A DNA stretch of 46,197 nt from Pseudomonadota bacterium (GTDB taxonomy: Bacteria > Myxococcota_A > Bradymonadia > UBA4248). Under the pieces are notes generated by a model. It had not been told where the DNA came from. It was given only the letters and a program-made list of their open reading frames with translations, and did not search any database. Shown here piece after piece: positions 33,821 through 42,858 of this stretch. Numbering within the stretch: the stretch's first letter is position 1; every line of letters begins with the position of its first letter. A program made the translations under genes and the position numbers. The stretch spans positions 1-46,197 of the forward strand of contig JAFUEE010000045.1 of the NCBI GenBank assembly GCA_017464085.1, in the 5' to 3' direction.

Positions 33821-35983
33821 ATGAATACATCACATCATAACTCTTCACGTCCGCTAGACGCCAGTCAGCGGGCATTCTGTGAGCTTCCTGGAGATGCCAT
33901 TCGTCTGCTTGCCCCTGCAGGGTCTGGCAAAACGCATGCCCTGCTCTGGAGATGCCGCAAACTCGTACATGACGATCCGAATACGAAAATTCTCATGTTC
34001 ACGTTTACGCGAGCGGCACGCGATGAATTGTCTGAACGCCTCAAACGTCCTGAATTTGCTCATATACAGGCCAATGTTTCGATGACGACGCTCAATAGTT
34101 ACGGGTATCAAATCGTCAAACAGATCATGCCGCGCTCGACGCTGATGACGAGTAAGCAGGAAAAACGAAATTGTCTGCAAGCGATGATGCCTGTGTGGCG
34201 ACATTATCCGATAATCAGCCAACAGCTTGAAGTGAAATATCCCTACAAGTCATGGGATCTCATGTTTGAGCTCAGCGATCGCCTCAAAAGTATAGGCTTT
34301 CGGCATGACCGTCTGGATACGTTTGAAGACTTTCAGAATCGAATAGCCATGCTCTCAAAAATCGGTATGGGACAGATGCTCAAAAAGATTTTTTCAGACC
34401 TGTTTGAACTCAAGGTCTGCGAGCAATATTGCCTTGATGATCTTTGCCAGTTATGGCTATTGCGTGAAGTGGAAGATGCCTATAAATCTCGTGTTGAGGC
34501 GATCTTGCGCGAAATCTATCACAATTATATCAAATATTGGTGTGAAGCGACTGCACAGATGATTCAGTTGGGCTTTATAACGCTTGAAGATCAAAAATAT
34601 ATCGCATCACTTTATCTTCATGAAAAGGTCAAAACACACGATTTGAATCCAGAAACATCACGCATACATCACATTTTCGTGGATGAATTTCAGGATATCA
34701 ATCCGATTGACCTCTCATTTCTTAGGGCTTTGGCACATTTAAACCAGACACAGCTTACAATCGTTGGTGACGATGATCAGGCAATCTATGAATGGCGAGG
34801 GGCTTCGCCAGCTTTTATATTGGCACCTGAGAAATTTTTGGGAACGAAGTATGTGACGCGTCTTCTCTCGACAAATTACCGCTCCCCACAAAATATTGTC
34901 GCACTATCGCAAAAACTCATTGAGCATAATAAACACAGGATTTGCAAGCGCGTTGAGGCTGCCAATACCATGGTTGCAAATGTTGAGATTTTGTCTTTCC
35001 CTGAGATTGGCGATGCAATCGCTCAAACGGTGAGCAAAGTTATGGAGCTGCTCCCGAGCGGACAGCGCATCGTACTCATCAGTCGGAAACGTAGTCAGCT
35101 CATACCCTACCAGATTGTATTTGCCGATCTCGGCATTGCTTTCTGCGCTGCTGAAGATTTGCAGATTTTTTTAAGCCAGGCTTTTCAAGAATTGCGAGAG
35201 TGTATTCAGATTTGTGATCAGATACAGCACACGAAGAGCATCTCTGTGGATCCTCGAAATCTCATCTTGACGCTGTGTGATAAGATTAAGCGTTATCCGC
35301 TCTCAAGAGCTGACAGAGCTGCCCTTTCTCAATACCTGCTTCAGCGTTCTCCGCAGTCGCTATGGGAGGCACTCGCGCATCTGAGAGAATACCATGGGCC
35401 GCTCAAAGGAGATAATTCGGATGCTCGGCAGAGCAAAAGATTTGCTGATATACTCAAGAAATTGTTCGAAGCAACTACGGTCTCTGAGTCGATTGATGTA
35501 TTTGGACAGTGCTTCGAAGGCTTGCAGAAAGATTATGGCAAGTCTGAAGACGATATTTTTTATACGGATCCACCGTTTATATATTTATCTGAATTTGCTA
35601 AAAAATATGGCAGTGATTACCAAAAATTTTGTAGCGATATCGACAAAGCGATCATTACCTTGGCGGATACCCAAATGCAGTCAGAGGATGAGATATCTTC
35701 GGTCTGGCAAAGACAGCTCCATCTCATGACAGCATTGCGTGCCAAAGGAAGGGAATTCGATACGGTCTTCGTGCTCGATGCTGTCTCTGATATCTGGCCG
35801 AGCAAGCAGGCAAAAACTGAAAGCGAGCTCGAACAGGAGAGACGATTGTTTTATGTTGCGGTGACTCGTGCCAGAAAAAACTTGTTCTTTGTCTTGGAGG
35901 GCTCTTTTGGGAAAGTTTCATTATCCCCTTCTCCCTTCCTCAAAGAAATGGGATTACTCCAGTCGCATGATGAGATGCTGTAA
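33821..35983 (+). CDS. UvrD/Rep-type SF1 helicase
   Basis: 720 residues with the full SF1A helicase set. Q-like region ASQRAF, Walker A APAGSGKT (31-38), motif Ia FTFTRAARDEL, motif II FVDEFQD (about 287), motif III IVGDDDQAIYEWRGA, motif IV LSTNYRSPQNI, motif V ALRAKGREFDTVFV and motif VI FYVAVTRARKNLFFV. No extra nuclease domain is visible. The start at 33821 has AAGG 5 nt upstream; the in-frame extension into the previous gene is rejected. A decayed copy of its 5' end lies at 30390, which shows it belongs to the duplicated unit rather than being a chance neighbour. Inferred role: nucleic-acid effector or repair arm of the island. Confidence 0.9.
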   Translation: MNTSHHNSSRPLDASQRAFCELPGDAIRLLAPAGSGKTHALLWRCRKLVHDDPNTKILMFTFTRAARDELSERLKRPEFAHIQANVSMTTLNSYGYQIVKQIMPRSTLMTSKQEKRNCLQAMMPVWRHYPIISQQLEVKYPYKSWDLMFELSDRLKSIGFRHDRLDTFEDFQNRIAMLSKIGMGQMLKKIFSDLFELKVCEQYCLDDLCQLWLLREVEDAYKSRVEAILREIYHNYIKYWCEATAQMIQLGFITLEDQKYIASLYLHEKVKTHDLNPETSRIHHIFVDEFQDINPIDLSFLRALAHLNQTQLTIVGDDDQAIYEWRGASPAFILAPEKFLGTKYVTRLLSTNYRSPQNIVALSQKLIEHNKHRICKRVEAANTMVANVEILSFPEIGDAIAQTVSKVMELLPSGQRIVLISRKRSQLIPYQIVFADLGIAFCAAEDLQIFLSQAFQELRECIQICDQIQHTKSISVDPRNLILTLCDKIKRYPLSRADRAALSQYLLQRSPQSLWEALAHLREYHGPLKGDNSDARQSKRFADILKKLFEATTVSESIDVFGQCFEGLQKDYGKSEDDIFYTDPPFIYLSEFAKKYGSDYQKFCSDIDKAIITLADTQMQSEDEISSVWQRQLHLMTALRAKGREFDTVFVLDAVSDIWPSKQAKTESELEQERRLFYVAVTRARKNLFFVLEGSFGKVSLSPSPFLKEMGLLQSHDEML

Positions 35984-36080
35984 TGACCGAATATTTGCCA
36001 TAAAACCAATATGGCTGTATGACAAATATCTGCCATCAGAGATGGCAATGCCCTTAATTCCTTAGCTATGGAGATATTAG

Positions 36081-36848
36081 ATGTCTCACCTTAAAGAAAT
36101 TGAAAGCGAGTTCGATAAAAAGCTAGAAGCTCTTTATGCCAAACTTAAAAGTGATAAACAAAATTTGGAAGCTAAAGAAGCTATATCTTCTCTAAAGAAT
36201 AGTTTATCTAAAAATGACACAAAAAACGTACTTGCACACACAGAACAATCTGCTGTGGGTACAGAAATATCTAATAAACAAAATATTTCTAATACTAAAA
36301 GAGGACTTTCTGCGTCAATGAACACGCTGAAAAATAAGATAATTACCCCTACGCCTCCAGCTACAAACATCAAACAACTAGGTCTTAAATCTGAATCAAG
36401 CGAAGATATTTCCTCTAAAGGAAAAATTAATGCTTTAAAAGAAGAAAACAAGCGACTTCTCGGTCTGCTTGCAATGAAGAATGCTGAATTTGAAAAAGTT
36501 AAGAAAGAGCTTACACTTTTAAAACAACTAGATGAAAATGATCTGACAGCGTCATTAAAATTATACAACGAAAACGATGGACTTCGAAAGGATTTAGATA
36601 ACCTTCAAAATGAGCATAACTCGCTTCAGGATTCAAATATACAACTTAAGAAGCAAATTGCAGACCTCGAAACTGAACTGAATGGCGAGATCATCAGCAT
36701 TATTATTCCTAAAAATTATAAGTTAGGCATATATAAAGGCCCCGGATATAGCTATGAGCAAATTGGCTCTTATTCAAAAATCTCAAAAGTTAAATTCAAA
36801 CATATACTTGATGCTCAAAATGGTTGGTATAAAATTAATTTGAATTAG
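36081..36848 (+). CDS. Coiled-coil protein ending inside an SH3b domain (5' part of a frameshifted gene)
   Basis: 255 residues to the TAG at 36846. Helical and coiled-coil N-terminal part, then a bacterial SH3-like domain (YKLGIYKGPGYSYEQIGSYS ... NGWYKINLN) that stops before its last strands. The missing strands are found immediately downstream in the -1 frame (GWIDAKYALKTL from 36848). The open frame therefore seems interrupted rather than complete. Good ribosome site: GGAG 7 nt before the ATG. It follows the helicase gene by 97 nt and is AT-rich like the rest of the island's right half. As read, it would be a soluble truncated protein. Confidence 0.75.
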   Translation: MSHLKEIESEFDKKLEALYAKLKSDKQNLEAKEAISSLKNSLSKNDTKNVLAHTEQSAVGTEISNKQNISNTKRGLSASMNTLKNKIITPTPPATNIKQLGLKSESSEDISSKGKINALKEENKRLLGLLAMKNAEFEKVKKELTLLKQLDENDLTASLKLYNENDGLRKDLDNLQNEHNSLQDSNIQLKKQIADLETELNGEIISIIIPKNYKLGIYKGPGYSYEQIGSYSKISKVKFKHILDAQNGWYKINLN

Positions 36849-38078
36849 GATGGATTGATGCAAAATATGCTCTAAAAACTTTAGATGTTGCCTCAGATAG
36901 AGTGATTAAAGATCCAAATTTAGTTTCAAAATTTGAAAGTCTTCAATTTGAACATGATGAGCAGAATAAACGTTACACAGCACTTGAAAATATTTTTCAA
37001 GAATCAAAAAAAATATATAAGCACACTTCAGTCTCAGATTAATTCATCTAAAGTTGAATGCTCAAATTTAAATAATCAATTGATTAGAATTAATCATGAA
37101 TGCTTAGATTTGAAAGCCCAACTGAACACAACAAAAACTCAATACGCTGATCTTCAGGACAAGTATTCGCAATCTCAAAATGAGCTCATTGCAAGTCGAA
37201 AGGCGTCTGCAGTCGCAGAAAAGAAATATGATTCGGCGATTTTACAATGCTCTGCCCTTCGAGATGAACTACAAGCGGCGAATGATCGATGCACTCAGTT
37301 CAAATCAAAGTTTGAGAAAACTGTTCAGGAATGCTCAGAATATATAGCGTTACTTGAAGTGAGTGAGCAGGAGTGTGCCAGCCTGCAATCCTATATTGAG
37401 GCAGGCAATGAGCAATATGCAGCTTTGCAGCAGCAATATGTCGTTTCCCAAGAAGAACTCACAGCACGTCACGAGGAAATCAAAGCGATACAGGCGAAGT
37501 TTGATGAAGCATCCTCGCAATGTTCAACCCTGCATGATGAGCTCAATGCATCAAACGAAAGAAATCTTCAGCTCAAAACTCAGCTTGATACCTCTATCGG
37601 AGAAAGTGCAGCCCTCAAAACTCAGCTTGAAGCATCTTCGGCTGAATGCGCTGAGCTTCAAGCCTGTCTTGATGCATCTACCAAGGAATGCGCCAACTTG
37701 CGGGATGAATGCGCTTCTGTAAACACTCAATATGCCGATCTGCAAAGCCAGTATTCAGCATCTCAAGAAGAACTCGCAGTGCGTCACGAGGAAATCAAAG
37801 CGATACAGGCGAAGTATGATGAAGCATCCTCGCAATGCGCTGCCCAGCAGACTGAGCTATGCATTTCACGGGAAACCAATACGCAGTTGAATGTACAATG
37901 CAATGATACAAACAAGCAGATGATTGATAATCATGCTGCACATGGTGAATTATTGTATAAAAAGTCAGTGAATAATTTTGGCGCAAATCCTGAAGATCAG
38001 GATGACAGTCAAATCAAGGAGATTATGATTATTTTCATCATTGTAATTGTGCTTTTTATCATATTTATGAGCAAATGA
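36849..38078 (+). pseudogene. 3' part of the frameshifted SH3b/coiled-coil membrane gene
   Basis: From 36848 the -1 frame completes the SH3b domain and continues as coiled coil to a TAA at 37040-37042. In the A8 run at 37006-37013 the coil moves back to the original frame (KKYISTLQSQINSS...) and runs to 38078. No in-frame ATG with a ribosome site starts this part (only a TTG at 36933), so it depends on the upstream start. It encodes ~350 residues of Cys-containing coiled coil with a 57-bp internal duplication, and a C-terminal transmembrane helix (IMIIFIIVIVLFIIFMSK). Either two real compensating frameshifts, assembly errors at low-complexity sites, or phase-variable expression through the A8 tract. 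Confidence 0.65.
37467..37838 (+). repeat. 57-bp duplication in coiled-coil region
   Basis: 37467-37523 and 37782-37838 are identical except for one base (TTTGATG versus TATGATG). They encode RHEEIKAIQAKFDEASSQC-like segments 105 codons (15 heptads) apart, which keeps the coil in register. Confidence 0.88.
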
Positions 38079-38157
38079 TTTACAGGCGTTATTCAGATTG
38101 CGACCTCATTTAATACCGCTTGTAATTTTCACTATGATTTCGTAATCTATTATGGTT

Positions 38158-38190
38158 ACGGTATTTTATGTTTTAAATACCGTTTTTTTC
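38158..38190 (+). terminator. Intrinsic terminator at the end of the island
   Basis: ACGGTATTT (38158-38166) pairs with AAATACCGT (38175-38183), followed directly by a T-run. It ends immediately before the Shine-Dalgarno (GGAGG) of the PAP2 gene, so it both closes the island and could act as a leader attenuator for PAP2 if transcription enters from upstream. Confidence 0.78.
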
Positions 38191-38200
38191 CGGAGGGCAC

Positions 38201-39046
38201 ATGTCTAAGAGCTTATCACGTTTTCATATCCTGATTGTCCTTGTGGCATGCATGATGGTTTGTGGCATCAGCACTTCTGCGTTTGCTGAAGCGACCGACG
38301 AGATTAATGTCAACTGGAAAGTTGATGGCGGTCTGACAGGATCGACAGGCGCGCTGTGGCTCACGTTCGAACTGCTTAAAGATTATGTTGCCCCCCAGAA
38401 GTGCATCTGGTGTAAGACAAATCAGATGGACGAGACGATTACAGACAGCCTTTCATGGCCGACACCAAAATATGCTGCCAAAACAGCGGATGCTGTGGCA
38501 TTCGGGGGTATTCCGCTTCTTGCTGTCGGTGCCTTGGCGCTCTCCAGCGGCCTTGAAGGACGCATTCAAAATCTCGGCGCAGATGCAATCCTGCTTGCCG
38601 AATCCATAACCATTAGCTCTCTTGCAAATCAGTTTGTCAAATTTGGCGTAGGGCGCGCTCGCCCGTTTACAATCCGGGATGATCCGGAGATGTACAAAGA
38701 TCGCGCGGATGATAATCTTTCGTTCTATTCCGGTCATACAAATATGGCATTTGCGCTTGTCGTTTCCGCTGGCACGATTGCGCACATCCGCAATTATAAG
38801 GCAGAGCCTTATATCTGGGGCATTGGCATGCCTTTGGCGCTTTTTGTCGCTTACACGCGCGTTGCGGCGCAGAAGCATTATTTTACCGATGTGCTGATTG
38901 GGGCCGTAATCGGAAGTGCCATCGGTTTTGCGGTACCTTGGCTGCACAGAAATACGTCTAAGAATCGAAAAAACAATTCCTCTGTTGTACGTGACGTTTC
39001 GATGAACTTAGGGAACAATATGGTGTCGATATCTGGAAAATTCTGA
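38201..39046 (+). CDS. PAP2-family phosphatase, secreted or membrane
   Basis: 281 residues. The N-terminal signal peptide ends around STSAFAEA. Three phosphatase motifs are complete: KFGVGRARP (K-x6-RP), YSGH in FYSGHTNMAF, and the R-x5-H-x3-D of YTRVAAQKHYFTD. Four to five hydrophobic segments surround them. The active site faces the periplasm; substrates of this family are lipid phosphates such as undecaprenyl or phosphatidic-acid species. It has its own strong ribosome site (GGAGG 4 nt before ATG) directly after a terminator hairpin. The C-terminal tail is polar. Not obviously part of the upstream island. Confidence 0.9.
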   Translation: MSKSLSRFHILIVLVACMMVCGISTSAFAEATDEINVNWKVDGGLTGSTGALWLTFELLKDYVAPQKCIWCKTNQMDETITDSLSWPTPKYAAKTADAVAFGGIPLLAVGALALSSGLEGRIQNLGADAILLAESITISSLANQFVKFGVGRARPFTIRDDPEMYKDRADDNLSFYSGHTNMAFALVVSAGTIAHIRNYKAEPYIWGIGMPLALFVAYTRVAAQKHYFTDVLIGAVIGSAIGFAVPWLHRNTSKNRKNNSSVVRDVSMNLGNNMVSISGKF

Positions 39047-39111
39047 GACAGTCGCGTGGCGTATCGCAGATCACCGCACCCGACATGGGCATGCCCTCGT
39101 TTAAAAAGAGC

Positions 39112-39252
39112 CGTATGCGCCTGCGGCGCATAGGCGCGCCTGCGTGGCGTATCGCAACGCGATAGCCGCGCCATGAGACATACGCTTTGCGAGCCGTATG
39201 CGCCACAGGCGCATAGGGGAGCTTTCGCGCGGCGTATCGCATCGCGATAGCC
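39112..39252 (+). repeat. Four REP-like palindromes
   Basis: CGTATGCGCC...GGCGCATAGG (39112-39134 and 39195-39217) alternates with CGTATCGCAACGCGATAGCC-type units (39148-39167 and 39233-39252). The pair of units is thus duplicated with a ~84-bp period. The rest of 39047-39422 holds no gene; the promoter of the following lipoprotein should lie between about 39260 and 39400, but I cannot fix it. Confidence 0.82.
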
Positions 39253-39422
39253 GCGCCACTGATAGAGATCTCTTATGTGTCGCTAAAAAAAAGAAGCGAA
39301 AATAAATTAAATCAGGCTGGAGAAGTTATTTAAAGAGCGAGCCTGATATGATAGAGTCAAGTTATCATTGTGCGGCCAATATCTGACTGCATGGTTCGGT
39401 TTATTTGCTTCGGAGAGATGAG

Positions 39423-42400
39423 ATGAAAGTCAATCGTATATTGTGGATTTTGGCAATGTGCAGCGGGTTGATGGTCTCGTGTTCGGATAGCGATCCGATT
39501 TTTATCGTGGATACGGATCATCAGGGGCAGGCGCAGGACCCCGAACAGCCAGGCGATCCGGCAGATCCAGGGCAGGCGCAGGACCCCGAACAGCCAGGCG
39601 ATCCGGCAGATCCAGGGCAGGCGCAGGACCCCGAACACCCTGGAGAGCCCGATCCTGACGATCCAATTGATCCAGAAACTGGCGATCCTTCGCTCGAAAC
39701 AGATCCAACACAAGACCCGGAGCCGGATCCGGATCCTGAAACACCGGGAACTGAAGTCAGCCCGATCGAAGACGAAGGGACAGATGATGATACCGAAGGC
39801 GGCACTGATCCTGATATAAGCTGTCCTGAAGTCTGTGATATCGGTGTGCGCAGATGTACCGACAACGGCAGTCAGATCTGTGAGCTCGTCAACGATTGTC
39901 CGGCGTGGGGCTCTGTATCACCATGCGCTCGCTGTGATCACGATTCCGGCCTCTGCTTGCCCGATTGCGTGAACCTCTGCACTGAGGGGCAAAAGAAATG
40001 CGAAAATAACTCGGTCTGGACATGCGCGGCGAGCTCGGATCAATGCCTGGCTTGGCAGTTGACCGAGGCCTGTGGCTCTGACAAGGTCTGCAATGAAGCA
40101 TTTCAATGCGTGCTCGGATGCAAAGACGAATGTGCTGAGAATGATTCGCGTTGCACGAATAACAACATGCAAAAATGCGCCAAAAATGCTTCTGGCTGTT
40201 ATGTCTGGCAAAACGGATCCGCGTGCGGGGCCGGACAAATGTGCAGCAGTGATGGAAAGTCCTGCGAATTCGCATGCGGGAACGATTGCAAGCCGTTCTC
40301 AATCATTCTGATTCCCGACACTCAGTATTATACGCAATCGGTGGCATTGGGACATAAAGACGCTCAGGGAAAACTTGTCAGTGACACCACTTCCATTATG
40401 GTCAAGCAGATGGAATGGGTCGCCAAAAACAAGGACAGCAAGAATATTCGCTTTGTTATGCATCTCGGCGATATCACGAACAGAAACCGCGAAAAAGCTT
40501 GGGCCAATTCTGTCACTGCGATGAAAAAACTGGCGGATGCATCGATTCCCTTCACGATTTCGACTGGCAATCACGATTATTATGCCTCTGATTCTACCCT
40601 TCTGCCATCCAGATCCAAAACTAAATTTGCCACTTATTATAACAATGACAAGCTGAAATCTTATTTCAGCAAGAGCTCATTGAAAGATATGAAATGGTTT
40701 GGCGGGTATTATTCCGGAGCCAATTCGTATGCGACATTCTCTGTTGGAAATATACATTTCCTCGTGTTCGCATTTGAGTTTTATCCCAGAAAAGATGTCA
40801 TCGCCTGGGCGGATAAGATCCTCAACGATCCTAAATATGCCGATTATCATGTCATGGTGACCACGCACGGATATCTCAAGCACGATGCCAAATATTGCGC
40901 ACAGCAGAAACAGGCGCACATGCTCTACCAGGTGCATGGAATGGGCGGAAAGGCGCTTTTCAATGAGTTCATTCGGCGCCATTCCAATATCGTGCTCGTC
41001 GCCGGCGGACATGTCTCCGATTCGGAATACACGACGCATGACAATCTCTTTGGGAAGCCTGTGCATGAGCTTCTTGTCGATTATCAGTCCGAGAACCCCT
41101 GCCAGGGCGGCGTCTGCAAGGCGGGCTCGTGCAGCGGTGCCAAAGTCAACAGCGGCAATGGCTGGCTCAGACAGCTCGAAATCAATCCCAAAACAGGCGA
41201 AGTCAAAGGATATACGCACTCAGTGCTGGATAAAGACCTGAAGTATTATTTCGGCACGAATGATTCCTCGCCACACATGTTCTGCACGGATTATTATGGA
41301 AAAGATGCCTCCAAAGGCGCGCATGTCAATAATTTCAAGATCGATCTTTCACCGATACAGCATCAATACAGCGACAAGAATATTCATGCATTCGTCCCGC
41401 GCGTTGTAAATAATGTCGGTTCCGGCGATCAGTTCAATCCCATTGTCGCGGCAAACCGCTCGAACGGCAATTTCGTCGTCGTATGGGAGGACAACTCCAG
41501 CACGGATGACGGGACATATAAAGACGCCGAGGGAAAGACGCAGAACAACTTTGATATTGCGTTCAGGCTTTTCAATAAAGGCGGCTATACAAACGGTGGG
41601 CAGAAATTTGTCACGAGCGACAACAAATTTGCCAAAGGCAACCAGATTTCTCCGGATGTCGCTATGGATAACAAAGGGAATTTTGTCGTCGTCTGGGCTG
41701 ATGACAGTGATAACAACAATATTTACAACATCAAGATGAGCGGCTTTGACAGCAGTGGCAAGCTCAAGTTCTCTAATGTCACGGTACATGAGAGCGCAAG
41801 CGGTGATCAGACGGCTCCGAAAATCGCCATGGCACCGGACGGGCGCTTTGTCGTCGCTTGGAATGACAAACAGGGCGACAAGAATATCAATATCAAACTG
41901 CGCACGTTCAAGGCGGATGGCTCCCCGGCTGCCGCAGAACAATACCTCATCGCTCAGACTGAGGGAACGCGAAGAAATCCCTCTCTTGCGATGGATGCAA
42001 ATGCCAATTATGTCATTGCGTGGGACGATGACAATGACAATAATGGCACTTATCAGCTCTATGCGCGCAAATATGACTTTAATGGCAAGCTGCTTGGCAA
42101 TGTTTCCCCGGTCAATCTCGAATCTGCCGGACAACAGATCCACAGCGCTGTCGGGATGAATGGGAAGGGCGCATTCTTCGTCGCCTATCGGGATGATCGT
42201 GACAAGGACAAGAAATATGCGATTCGCGTTCGAGGATGGGATGAAAATCTCAAGGAAATCATCACCGACAAGCAGGTTTACAGCGCATCCCATAATAATG
42301 CGCAACCCACGGTCTGCGTCGATGATTCCAATCGCGCAGTTGTCGGTTTCTACGATCCGAGCATTGTCAATTCCGTCACAAAAGATGGCAAGACTACTTA

Positions 42401-42620
42401 TGATGATAAGGCAGGCGATATCTTGCTCGCTTCAATCGTCGATGGAAAAATCGGAACTGCCGTCTCCCCCACCTCGCTCGTATGGAACAATCAGAAACAG
42501 CCCTCGGTTGCCTGCACTGCGGCCGGACAGGTCGTTGTCGTCTATTCAGATGATGCAGACAACAATGGCGCTTACGAACTCTATGCGCGCGGTTATAACA
42601 AAATTGCAGACATTGAATAG
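39423..42620 (+). CDS. Stalked extracellular metallophosphoesterase / beta-propeller lipoprotein
   Basis: 1065 residues. Lipobox LMVSC (Cys at residue 20). A Pro/Asp/Glu stalk (about 30-130) has 15-residue GQAQDPEQPGDPADP repeats. A Cys-rich region (about 135-290) has three modules of about eight Cys each. A calcineurin-like phosphoesterase domain (about 292-560) carries metal ligands in PDTQYY, HLGDITN, TGNHDYY, VTTHGY and GGHV. The C-terminal ~400 residues hold seven repeats of the NGNFVVVWEDNS / KGNFVVVWADDSD type, as expected for a seven-bladed propeller. The start at 39423 has GGAGA 6 nt upstream; the frame is open from 39405. It is a surface enzyme acting on a phosphoester; substrate unknown. 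A strong terminator follows. Confidence 0.92.
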   Translation: MKVNRILWILAMCSGLMVSCSDSDPIFIVDTDHQGQAQDPEQPGDPADPGQAQDPEQPGDPADPGQAQDPEHPGEPDPDDPIDPETGDPSLETDPTQDPEPDPDPETPGTEVSPIEDEGTDDDTEGGTDPDISCPEVCDIGVRRCTDNGSQICELVNDCPAWGSVSPCARCDHDSGLCLPDCVNLCTEGQKKCENNSVWTCAASSDQCLAWQLTEACGSDKVCNEAFQCVLGCKDECAENDSRCTNNNMQKCAKNASGCYVWQNGSACGAGQMCSSDGKSCEFACGNDCKPFSIILIPDTQYYTQSVALGHKDAQGKLVSDTTSIMVKQMEWVAKNKDSKNIRFVMHLGDITNRNREKAWANSVTAMKKLADASIPFTISTGNHDYYASDSTLLPSRSKTKFATYYNNDKLKSYFSKSSLKDMKWFGGYYSGANSYATFSVGNIHFLVFAFEFYPRKDVIAWADKILNDPKYADYHVMVTTHGYLKHDAKYCAQQKQAHMLYQVHGMGGKALFNEFIRRHSNIVLVAGGHVSDSEYTTHDNLFGKPVHELLVDYQSENPCQGGVCKAGSCSGAKVNSGNGWLRQLEINPKTGEVKGYTHSVLDKDLKYYFGTNDSSPHMFCTDYYGKDASKGAHVNNFKIDLSPIQHQYSDKNIHAFVPRVVNNVGSGDQFNPIVAANRSNGNFVVVWEDNSSTDDGTYKDAEGKTQNNFDIAFRLFNKGGYTNGGQKFVTSDNKFAKGNQISPDVAMDNKGNFVVVWADDSDNNNIYNIKMSGFDSSGKLKFSNVTVHESASGDQTAPKIAMAPDGRFVVAWNDKQGDKNINIKLRTFKADGSPAAAEQYLIAQTEGTRRNPSLAMDANANYVIAWDDDNDNNGTYQLYARKYDFNGKLLGNVSPVNLESAGQQIHSAVGMNGKGAFFVAYRDDRDKDKKYAIRVRGWDENLKEIITDKQVYSASHNNAQPTVCVDDSNRAVVGFYDPSIVNSVTKDGKTTYDDKAGDILLASIVDGKIGTAVSPTSLVWNNQKQPSVACTAAGQVVVVYSDDADNNGAYELYARGYNKIADIE
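39525..39650 (+). repeat. 45-bp tandem repeats encoding the lipoprotein stalk
   Basis: Units start at 39525, 39570 and 39615 (beginning GGGCAGGCGCAGGACCCCGA). The first two are identical and the third diverges after about 30 bp. They encode the 15-residue acidic proline stalk. Confidence 0.9.
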
Positions 42621-42663
42621 CAAACGTTTATCGCAAAAAGAAATTATGACTGTATAGAAAATG

Positions 42664-42697
42664 GCCCTCACATCTCATTTGAGTGAGGGCTTTTTAT
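42664..42697 (+). terminator. Intrinsic terminator of the phosphoesterase gene
   Basis: GCCCTCAC (42664-42671) pairs with GTGAGGGC (42683-42690) over an 11-nt loop, followed by TTTTTATT. Confidence 0.9.
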
Positions 42698-42772
42698 TGG
42701 CATTCAGAGCTTGCATGCGATGGAAGATATAAGGACTGCATTTTCCGCACGCCATCTGATGTTTCGCGGAAT

Positions 42773-42833
42773 ATAAAAAAATAGGCATTACAGAACTACA
42801 GCCGAGAAGGAAAGCTTTAGCTTGCAATGCCTA
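42773..42833 (-). terminator. Probable terminator of the cysK-rrf2 operon
   Basis: Read on the minus strand, TAGGCATT (42833-42826) pairs with AATGCCTA (42789-42782) across a long loop containing AAGCTAAAGCTT, followed by a run of T (plus-strand A-run 42775-42781). It faces the plus-strand terminator about 80 bp away, so the two genes converge here. Confidence 0.6.
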
Positions 42834-42858
42834 GTAAGTTCAAAATTCTTTGATTAAG

